Shown here: positions 40,476 to 45,407 of the stretch, piece by piece
Position numbering within the stretch: position 1 is the first letter of the stretch
Layout: the number at the start of each line of letters is the position of its first letter
From: Peptococcaceae bacterium BRH_c8a
GTDB taxonomy: Bacteria; Bacillota; Desulfotomaculia; Desulfotomaculales; Desulfallaceae
Length of the DNA stretch: 45,407 bases
Assembly (NCBI GenBank): GCA_000961575.1
Contig: LADP01000026.1
Span: 1 to 45,407, forward strand
Reading direction: 5' to 3'
Position numbers and translations under genes: made by a program
Notes under the pieces: model-generated
Told to the model about the DNA's origin: nothing
The model's input: the letters and a program-made list of their open reading frames with translations, nothing else
Database searches by the model: none

Positions 40476-40871
40476 TTGAAATCAAGAACGGCATTGCATA
40501 CGGCATTGGCAATAAGTATCGCTTTGTTCATATATTTGGTGTGCACATGGACTATTCTCCCTTCTGAAGGGACGATAGAGTTTCAAGGGGAAGGGGTATA
40601 TGTCGGTGAACTGAAAGGCCGCACCTTCCAAGGGCAGGGAACCTGGACCAGTGTTCTTGGGCCGGTTTATGAAGGCGAGTTCAAGGACGGAGTCTTCCAC
40701 GGGCAAGGCACGATGACCTTTGCCAATGGAGCAAAGTACATAGGTGAGTTCAAGGACGGCTACATGCACGGCCATGGCAAGATGGTCTTTCCAGACGGCC
40801 ACGTCCACGAGGGCATCTGGGATGCCGACGAGTTCCAGGGCGACCACGCGGATTGCGGCCATGACCACTAG
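40476..40871 (+). CDS. Membrane-anchored MORN-repeat protein
   Basis: This 131-residue protein has an N-terminal membrane helix (ALHTALAISIALFIYLVCTWTIL) and then three to four MORN repeats of the type YEGEFKDGVFHGQGTMTFANG and YIGEFKDGYMHGHGKMVFPDG, ending in a His-rich HADCGHDH. MORN repeats bind lipids or proteins and form extended beta-sheets. The start is TTG 40476 with GGAGG 7 nt upstream. Its place after two pilins suggests a surface role, but no function is known. A terminator follows. Confidence 0.82.
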   Translation: MKSRTALHTALAISIALFIYLVCTWTILPSEGTIEFQGEGVYVGELKGRTFQGQGTWTSVLGPVYEGEFKDGVFHGQGTMTFANGAKYIGEFKDGYMHGHGKMVFPDGHVHEGIWDADEFQGDHADCGHDH

Positions 40872-40885
40872 CAAGCAATAGATTA

Positions 40886-40920
40886 CGCGCCCCTGCTGGA
40901 ACGACGGCGGGGGCGTTTCC
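40886..40920 (+). terminator. Terminator after the MORN gene
   Basis: ACGCGCCCCTGC and GGCGGGGGCGT pair imperfectly, followed by TTTCCTTT. It marks the end of the pilus region and the start of the accessory DNA. Confidence 0.7.
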
Positions 40921-40969
40921 TTTGGTGCTTGGAACTTTTGCGCCTTTGCACACCCTTTTTCCGTGAAAA

Positions 40970-41046
40970 GCGTCAACACCGCGGTAGCGGCAACGGCTAC
41001 CGGCTTGACGGTGCCGCCGCAACTGCCGCAAAACACGGTGCAAAGG
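40970..41046. repeat. Hairpin-bearing direct repeat, left copy
   Basis: GCGTCAACACCG is followed by the hairpin CGGTAGC/GCTACCG, then CTTGACGG (CGTCAA and TTGACG enclose the hairpin). The 28-nt block at 41019-41046 begins GCAACTGCCGCAAAAC and ends CAAAGG. A diverged copy at 42085-42164 has the same order and spacing; the block matches at 24 of 28 positions. The two flank a small-gene cassette. No gene was accepted between 40872 and 41275. Confidence 0.65.
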
Positions 41047-41103
41047 TGTCCGATGAAGCCCAAGTCCTTGGCAAGAACAGTGCCAAAGGCAAACATCCAG
41101 GTT

Positions 41104-41137
41104 GGCCGGCGTCCCGGTAGGGGGTGCCGGCCTTTTT
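41104..41137 (+). terminator. Terminator hairpin in the accessory region
   Basis: GGCCGGC and GCCGGCC around a 15-nt loop, then TTTTT. No gene precedes it directly; the repeat at 40970 does, so a short non-coding transcript is possible. Confidence 0.7.
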
Positions 41138-41177
41138 CGCTCGGCCGGAGGCATTTGCCCGACTGATGCTGCTCCCC

Positions 41178-41207
41178 GGCCGAAACAAAAAGGTTTCAGT
41201 TTCGGCC
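41178..41207. repeat. 9-bp perfect inverted repeat
   Basis: GGCCGAAAC, 12-nt loop, GTTTCGGCC, with GAAAC words nearby (41210). It lies before the small gene at 41275 and could be an operator or RNA hairpin. Confidence 0.55.
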
Positions 41208-41274
41208 AATGAAACAAAAACAAATTCATAAGGGTAGCGTTTACACCCCAAAAAATCCGAGGGGGGTCGAGCAC

Positions 41275-41505
41275 ATGGAACGAGGCATGAGAACAAGGAA
41301 AATACTCAGCCCCGAGATGGAGGCCGAAATCGAGGCGAAAATGCTCCGCAAGGCGGATTCTGCCGGAGAGGGCGGTGAGAGTCAGAAGAAGGTGATCACC
41401 GGGCGGAAAACAAGATCAAGCCGACACAGAGCAAAGGCGGGCAACAGGAGGCCGTGCCCGTGCCGCCCAGGGCGGAACCGTTCGAACGACGCTACCGCCG
41501 GGTGA
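41275..41505 (+). CDS. Small charged protein, 5' part of a possibly frameshifted gene
   Basis: ATG 41275 has GGGGGG upstream. The first 40 residues (RKILSPEMEAEIEAKMLRKADSAGEGG) look like a natural helical peptide. The C-terminal part (RRPCPCRPGRNRSNDATAG) looks like out-of-frame sequence. One frame back, the region from about 41403 reads ENKIKPTQSKGGQQEAVPVPP and runs smoothly into the next feature. The gene is therefore either broken by a -1 shift near 41400-41410 or read by frameshifting. Confidence 0.5.
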   Translation: MERGMRTRKILSPEMEAEIEAKMLRKADSAGEGGESQKKVITGRKTRSSRHRAKAGNRRPCPCRPGRNRSNDATAG

Positions 41506-41642
41506 CCACCTACCTGGAGAACGGCCTGCAAGCGCGGCTGGCCGAACTGAGGGGCAGGGGCACCATCGCCAGCGTCACCGCGCTGTACAACGCCGCCGTC
41601 AGGGAGTACCTGGACCGGTACCACGGAAGCAACGTCGAATAG
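41460..41642 (+). CDS. Small ribbon-helix-helix-like protein (or 3' part of a split gene)
   Basis: The 60-residue frame begins PPRAEPFERRYRRVTTYLENGLQARLAELRGRGTIASVTALYNAAVREYLDRYH. The pattern, a short basic strand then two helices (LQARLAEL; SVTALYNAAVREYL), resembles plasmid-type RHH or Arc-like DNA-binding proteins. GTG 41460 has AGGAGG 8 nt upstream, so it could be translated alone; it could also be the C-terminus of the protein started at 41275. A strong terminator hairpin follows. Confidence 0.6.
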   Translation: MPPRAEPFERRYRRVTTYLENGLQARLAELRGRGTIASVTALYNAAVREYLDRYHGSNVE

Positions 41643-41654
41643 TCAATTTATTTG

Positions 41655-41689
41655 GGCCAACCGCAGCGGCGCGGTTGGCCGCTTCTTTT
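41655..41689 (+). terminator. Terminator after the RHH-like gene
   Basis: GGCCAACCGC and GCGGTTGGCC form a perfect 10-bp stem, followed by GCTTCTTTT. Confidence 0.8.
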
Positions 41690-41735
41690 GCCCCTGGAAG
41701 GGGCGGGAATACGGGGTAAAGGGGGTGATGATGAC

Positions 41736-41981
41736 ATGAAGGAAGAAATATGCCCGTCCTGCGGTAGCGAGGCCACCTTCACCATGCTTGAGGGCGAGAG
41801 GGGCCTTTGGGTCGCCCAGTTGTACAGGTGCGATGTCTGCGGGGACACCGTGACCCGCTGTACCGTCTGCGGCAAGCCGATGGTCTGGGGCCTCCAGTGC
41901 CTGAGGTGCACCGGCGAGGCCGTGGGGTCAATCGTGAGAATTGGATTCTCGGTGCTATGGTCGGGCAAGCGGCGCTTTTAG
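41736..41981 (+). CDS. Small multi-CxxC zinc-ribbon protein
   Basis: This 81-residue protein has four CxxC pairs: CPSC, CDVC, CTVC and CLRC, enough for two zinc sites. ATG 41736 has GGGGGTG 8 nt upstream. The tail is hydrophobic and basic (VRIGFSVLWSGKRRF). The family is not recognised; such proteins are common on plasmids and integrated elements. It lies between the two direct repeats described at 40970 and 42085. Confidence 0.65.
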   Translation: MKEEICPSCGSEATFTMLEGERGLWVAQLYRCDVCGDTVTRCTVCGKPMVWGLQCLRCTGEAVGSIVRIGFSVLWSGKRRF

Positions 41982-42084
41982 GCCGACCCGGCTTCGGATG
42001 GCCAGCCGCGAGCGCCACAAGCCGGAAAAAACGGGAGTCGTTTTCTTTCTGATTGGAACGCGCGGGCGCGAAGTTCCCAAAAGT

Positions 42085-42164
42085 GCGTCAGCACCGGCAG
42101 GTGCGACACCGACAGGGGGGGGTTGACCGAACCCACGCAACTGACGCAAAAAACGGATCAAAGG
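42085..42164. repeat. Hairpin-bearing direct repeat, right copy
   Basis: GCGTCAGCACCG, a small hairpin GGTG/CACC, a run of eight G, TTGACCG, then at 42137-42164 a block beginning GCAACTGACGCAAAAAACGG and ending CAAAGG. The order equals that at 40970. GCGTCAG also pairs with CTGACGC at 42141-42147. No gene is accepted in the gap 41982-42417, which holds this repeat and two hairpins. Confidence 0.65.
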
Positions 42165-42316
42165 GGCGGGGGAAAAGACGCCACGGCTTTCGGACCGAAC
42201 AAAAACTAACTGCAAAAGGTGGTCCGGCTCGCTGCAAAAGACCGGCCCAGGTATAGCAAACCAGCGGGAAGCACGGCAGCCATGGAAAAGCGCACATTCG
42301 CACAGCATGAAACTGG

Positions 42317-42338
42317 CTGCCTAATTTGAATTAGGCAG
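42317..42338. repeat. Near-perfect palindrome before the recombinase gene
   Basis: CTGCCTAATT, two bases, AATTAGGCAG. It is immediately followed by the terminator hairpin at 42345. It may be an operator or recombination core. Confidence 0.6.
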
Positions 42339-42344
42339 TCAGCA

Positions 42345-42378
42345 GGCCAGCACCCCTAATTGGGATGCTGGCCCTTTT
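42345..42378 (+). terminator. Terminator just upstream of the recombinase
   Basis: GGCCAGCACCCC and GGGATGCTGGCC pair with one mismatch, then CTTTT. It isolates the recombinase from upstream transcription or acts as attenuator; the gene starts 40 nt later. Confidence 0.75.
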
Positions 42379-42417
42379 GCCTTTTCCGAGGACAATTCAA
42401 AAAGGAGAGTGATTAGA

Positions 42418-43314
42418 TTGCCACACACCGGAGAGCAACAGCAGGCCCTGGATGGATTCCGGTTGCACCTGGCCGGCGACGGCAAAGCCGAGAGGACGGT
42501 TCAGTCATACCTGGGTGACGTCAAGCGGTTCTTTGCCCACCTAAACCCAAGGCAAAGGCCCCTTTCCGCCCTGTGCCGGGCAGATGTGACCGGTTTCCGA
42601 GCCGGCATGGTCAGGGACGGCTTCAAGCCGGCCACCGTCAACAAGGCCGTCAACAGCCTGAGCTGTTTCTGCCGGTACCTCAAGGACCGGGGCATTCTGC
42701 CGGAAGGCGCTCAGGTGGTGGACCCCAAGAGGGACCGGGTCAAGGTGGCCGCGGGTAGCGAGGGTGAGGTTTCGGTGCTGGCCACCGAGCAAATCATCAC
42801 CCTGCTGGCCCTGGCCGCCAAACCGGCTACCGGCCAGCGGAACCGGCTCATCGTCCACCTGCTCTTGTTCACCGGCGTCAGGGTTGGCGAACTAGTGGGC
42901 ATCCGGCTCAAAGACCTGGACCCGGTGGCCGGCATCCTGACCGTGCGCGGGAAAGGTGGCAAATACCGGGAGGTTCCGCTCAGGCAGGACCTGGCCGACA
43001 TGGTCAAGGAATACCTGCGCGGCGAACGGGCCGCCAGCCGTTTCGCCGGTAGTGAACACCTGCTGGTCACCCAGCGGGCGCCAAAGATGCACCGGGACGC
43101 CGTCAACGCCCTACTGGAATGCATGGGCCACAAGCTGGGCTTTCCCCTGCACCCGCACCAGTTCCGGCACACCTTCTGTTCCACGCTGGTGAAGAGGGGC
43201 GTGCCCCTGACCACCGTGGCCAAGCTGGCGGGCCATGCTGGGGTGGAAACCACGGCCAGGTTCTACGTCAACACTAGCCGGGAGGACAAGGCCGCCGCCG
43301 TGGGCCTGCTCTGA
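42418..43314 (+). CDS. Tyrosine recombinase/integrase (XerC/D-like)
   Basis: This 298-residue protein has an N-terminal SAM-like core-binding domain (LDGFRLHLAGDGKAERTVQSYLGDVKRFFAHL) and a full catalytic domain: Arg in FTGVRVGELVGI, Lys in VRGKGGKYREVPL, HxxR in HPHQFRHTF, His in LAGHAGVETTARFY with the Tyr nucleophile. It is GC-rich and looks adapted to a high-GC host or plasmid. TTG 42418 follows AAGGAG by 10 nt; GTG 42409 is too close to that site. It sits beside the direct repeats and may act on them. Confidence 0.92.
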   Translation: MPHTGEQQQALDGFRLHLAGDGKAERTVQSYLGDVKRFFAHLNPRQRPLSALCRADVTGFRAGMVRDGFKPATVNKAVNSLSCFCRYLKDRGILPEGAQVVDPKRDRVKVAAGSEGEVSVLATEQIITLLALAAKPATGQRNRLIVHLLLFTGVRVGELVGIRLKDLDPVAGILTVRGKGGKYREVPLRQDLADMVKEYLRGERAASRFAGSEHLLVTQRAPKMHRDAVNALLECMGHKLGFPLHPHQFRHTFCSTLVKRGVPLTTVAKLAGHAGVETTARFYVNTSREDKAAAVGLL

Positions 43315-43450
43315 CGCGCCATTGCCTGATGAAAACGTAACAAAAACCCCTGTGAACATATATTCTTTCTATGATCCGAAGGACCAACCAACAATAAACC
43401 GGAAAGTGAGGTCATGAAGCAGGAAATATCAGTCCAACATTATAACATTT

Positions 43451-44227
43451 TTGGATTATCTCCGTTCTAGACACAGCCACGAGATCTGGGATCTCTACAG
43501 AGTGCAGGTCCCTACCGTGCTGGATAAATTCAACCGGCACCACCATCGGAAAGATGACAATGTCGGACAAGTGATTCCTCCGGCGCCAATTGTCTTGGAC
43601 CGGTTCTGGAACGGACTGAGGGAAATGATGAAGACCGCCAGAAATTACGCCACGGTCGCCAGGGATTACACCTTGTTCAAAATGCTTGAACTGTCCGGAC
43701 TTAGGATCTTTGAGGCAGTTATGCTGGATGTCAAGGATTGCCGTTTTGATCTGGGTGAGAACGGCAAGCTTCATGTGCGGTTCGGAAAAGGGTCCAAGGG
43801 CACTGGTTACAAAAGAAGATGGGTGCCGATGCTGGACGATCTGGACAAGCTCCTGGCGTGGTATTTACAGAAAATTCGTCCGCTGTTCACAGAAGAAGAG
43901 TCGGGTTCGCTGTTCCTATCTGAAAAGGGGCAGCGGTTGGAGAGAGACACCGGCCGCCAGGTGCTTAAGAGAAGGCAGGTTGAGCTCGGCTTTCAAAGCG
44001 ATGAAACCTTCAGCCCCCACCAACTGCGTCATGCTTTTGCCACCAGGCAGACAGAAAGAGGTGTGGATCTTTTGACCCTAAAAACACTGCTGGGTCACGC
44101 GGATGTCTCCACTACTTTTAGCTACTCCACGCCGGGTTCAGATTTCCTGGAAAAGAGAATCCGGATGTCTCAGGAAAAATGGAGGCAGCAACTATTGGCC
44201 GAAGAGCCGGATGAAAGGAAAGGATGA
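43451..44227 (+). CDS. Tyrosine recombinase, second type, with likely 5' frameshift
   Basis: This integrase of 258 residues has a short core-binding region (NYATVARDYTLFKMLELSGLRIFEAVML) and an intact catalytic set: Arg in SGLRIFEA, Lys in FGKGSKGTGYKRR, HxxR in SPHQLRHAF, His in LLGHADVSTTFSYSTPG with Tyr. An ATG at 43414 with upstream GTGAGG opens MKQEISVQHYNIF and then hits a stop. A +1 shift at TTTTTG (about 43446) would join it to the present frame. So the true N-terminus is either shifted or begins at TTG 43451. GC content is lower than in the preceding recombinase. It ends 5 nt before an XRE gene. Confidence 0.82.
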   Translation: MDYLRSRHSHEIWDLYRVQVPTVLDKFNRHHHRKDDNVGQVIPPAPIVLDRFWNGLREMMKTARNYATVARDYTLFKMLELSGLRIFEAVMLDVKDCRFDLGENGKLHVRFGKGSKGTGYKRRWVPMLDDLDKLLAWYLQKIRPLFTEEESGSLFLSEKGQRLERDTGRQVLKRRQVELGFQSDETFSPHQLRHAFATRQTERGVDLLTLKTLLGHADVSTTFSYSTPGSDFLEKRIRMSQEKWRQQLLAEEPDERKG

Positions 44228-44232
44228 AAGCT

Positions 44233-44535
44233 ATGGCTCTGGAATGGCGATTAAGAAAGGTTATGGCGGACAGGGAAATCTGGTCCGGCTCCGAACTATC
44301 CCGCCTCATGAAAGAAAAGGCGGGATACAGTTTATCCGCCCCATCCATCAGCGCCTTGTTGACTGGCAGCCCTAAACAAATGAAGTCTGAAACCATGGAT
44401 GCTTTATGCACTGCTCTGGAATGCACGCCGGCGGATCTGTGGCAACATACTCCCACGTATACGCCAAATGCCAAGAACAATAAGCATGCCAAGCTATCAC
44501 AAGCGGCTGGCAATGACAGGCTCCCGCCAATATAA
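44233..44535 (+). CDS. Small XRE/Cro-type helix-turn-helix regulator
   Basis: The 100-residue protein has one HTH domain: EIWSGSELSRLMKEKAGYSLSAPSISALLTG, followed by MKSETMDALCTALECTPADLW, which is typical of small XRE proteins of the YozG/Cro type. A polar tail follows. ATG 44233 has AAAGG 9 nt upstream; ATG 44224 overlaps the recombinase stop. It lies between two recombinase-like genes and most likely regulates them. Confidence 0.85.
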   Translation: MALEWRLRKVMADREIWSGSELSRLMKEKAGYSLSAPSISALLTGSPKQMKSETMDALCTALECTPADLWQHTPTYTPNAKNNKHAKLSQAAGNDRLPPI

Positions 44536-44540
44536 CAGGG

Positions 44541-45407
44541 ATGGAAATGAACGGTACGCCAAAATGCACAATATGCGGGCAAGCTTTGAACGCAGCGCTC
44601 ATCAGAGGCAGGCATAAGAAGTGTTATAACTGTATAGATCAGACTCATTTAGATATTATCCTATCGCCAGCACAGCTTTCCAAGACTTTTTCTAAACAAT
44701 GGACGTCCAGTCTTCTTGTTAAATATTTTTGGTATTTGAAAGAGACCGGAATAAGCATATCAGGCATTAGAAAAAACGTTGACAAGGCAAAGAAAATTCT
44801 ACTTCTGGCGGAAAGCGCTTTTTTGAATCCATCCGAGATTACTGTCGACTGGGTAGAGAAGATCTGCGAGCAGGTACCCAGGCGCTTGAGGCTCGTTAAA
44901 ACAAGCCTCTTATGCTTTTTGCAGGAACAGGGGATTCTCAAAATGCCTGATGAGAATGATTTGCTGCAAGCCAGAATCTTAAAGCAAATTGAACAGATCC
45001 CAGCCGGATTTAGAAGGCTTGTGAACATTTACTACCAAACCCGTTTAGAACTGAGAAATCGTCAAATAAGCCATAATGAAGCTACGCCCCTATCTTTGCA
45101 GACCATCAACAGCGACATCGGAATATTCTCCCGGTTCGTCAAGTGGCTTGACCATGAGCACCAGGAAGTAAGCTCCTGGAACCTGGTTCAGGAAAGCCAC
45201 GTCCACGAATTCTTGCTGATATTGACTCCCCATAATAGAGAGATAGTTAGGAAAGATCTCTACGTCTTGTTTAAGCTAGCCAGGCGCAGAAAAGCGATCA
45301 CCCACATTCCTATGACCAACTACCCTGCCAGAGAACTGCCTCCGGTCTCCGAACCGCTGAGCATGACTGAACAAAAGCGGGTAGCCAGGATCCTGCTGCA
45401 GAGCATT
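44541..45407 (+). CDS. Recombinase-like protein with N-terminal zinc ribbon, partial
   Basis: An open frame from ATG 44541 (or 44547) runs 289 codons to the end of the window without a stop. It starts with a zinc ribbon CTIC-x15-CYNC, then a helical region (QWTSSLLVKYFWYLKETGISISGIRKNV) and a likely core-binding domain (SLQTINSDIGIFSRFVKWLDHEHQEVSSWN). The last residues (LPPVSEPLSMTEQKRVARIL) look like the linker into a tyrosine-recombinase catalytic domain, as in TnpB-like proteins of Tn554-type elements. The catalytic residues would lie outside. It forms an operon with the two genes before it. Confidence 0.75.
   Translation, partial: MEMNGTPKCTICGQALNAALIRGRHKKCYNCIDQTHLDIILSPAQLSKTFSKQWTSSLLVKYFWYLKETGISISGIRKNVDKAKKILLLAESAFLNPSEITVDWVEKICEQVPRRLRLVKTSLLCFLQEQGILKMPDENDLLQARILKQIEQIPAGFRRLVNIYYQTRLELRNRQISHNEATPLSLQTINSDIGIFSRFVKWLDHEHQEVSSWNLVQESHVHEFLLILTPHNREIVRKDLYVLFKLARRRKAITHIPMTNYPARELPPVSEPLSMTEQKRVARILLQSI

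Noticed and set aside
40482-41096. 204-residue minus-strand frame over the MORN gene
   Set aside because: It is mostly the complement of the MORN repeats. A short part (VFCGSCGGTV) has a counterpart in the right repeat, but that copy has a stop and no start, so coding is unlikely.
40970-42164. Integron attC sites
   Set aside because: No GTTRRRY/RYYYAAC core pair could be found, and the recombinase lacks the integron-specific insertion as far as can be judged.
41955-42308. 117-residue minus-strand frame before the recombinase
   Set aside because: Low-complexity Arg/Pro/Ala translation of GC-rich DNA, no ribosome site, and it crosses the right direct repeat.
1-45407. CRISPR array
   Set aside because: No regularly spaced direct repeats with unique spacers were seen; all repeats are dispersed palindromes.

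Overview
The window looks like chromosome of a Gram-positive, anaerobic, spore-forming-type Firmicute of the Desulfotomaculum/Pelotomaculum (Peptococcaceae) kind. The reasons are the gene order (rarA, Rrf2 regulator, cysteine desulfurase, iscU, mnmA, AI-2E transporter, alaS, ireB, ruvX, DUF1292, mltG, U32 peptidase, PBP), the very frequent TTG starts behind strong Shine-Dalgarno sites, a T-box, Rho-independent terminators, a probable selenoprotein, and a type IV pilus operon without a full secretin. The genus is inferred, not proven.

Layout. 1-173: 5' end of an IS transposase on the minus strand. 437-6430: thioredoxin, RarA, the Fe-S/tRNA-thiolation set (IscR-like, IscS/NifS, IscU, MnmA) and two small proteins. 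6562-13100: AI-2E-family permease, T-box-controlled alaS, ireB, an aldo/keto reductase-ferredoxin, ruvX and DUF1292. 13275-19460: envelope genes (VanW/G5 protein, MltG, class B PBP) with a U32 tRNA-hydroxylation-type protein. 20037-23154: lysine 2,3-aminomutase and beta-lysine acetyltransferase (an osmolyte pathway), then a triple-XRE regulator. 23255-25367: a small ferredoxin, an FmdB zinc ribbon, a selenocysteine glutaredoxin-like gene on the minus strand, mobA and yqeG. 25404-29508: shikimate genes aroE, aroC, aroK, aroB. 30042-40871: a type IV pilus operon (pilB, pilT, pilC, a sigma factor, pilM, pilN, pilO, pilP-like, a barrel-less pilQ-like protein, two pilins, a MORN protein) behind a cyclic-di-GMP-I riboswitch. 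40900-45407: accessory DNA with small DNA-binding and zinc-ribbon genes between two diverged direct repeats, one GC-rich tyrosine recombinase, and a separate lower-GC module of recombinase, XRE and zinc-ribbon recombinase-like protein that runs off the end.

Most unusual items. (1) A glutaredoxin-like gene at 23752-23982 (minus) has an in-frame TGA exactly where the first active-site Cys of CPxC should be, followed by a two-tier hairpin that fits a bacterial SECIS; simple ORF calling misses it. (2) Cyclic-di-GMP may act on the pilus twice, through the riboswitch and through the MshEN-type N-terminus of PilB, and the same operon carries its own sigma factor. (3) A family of near-perfect palindromes sits between genes, with arms of 13 to 28 bp; two copies 13.5 kb apart are inverted and differ at one base. 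(4) Two hairpin-bearing direct repeats flank a small cassette next to a tyrosine recombinase.

Intergenic DNA holds several other dispersed inverted repeats. No rRNA, tRNA or CRISPR array was seen.
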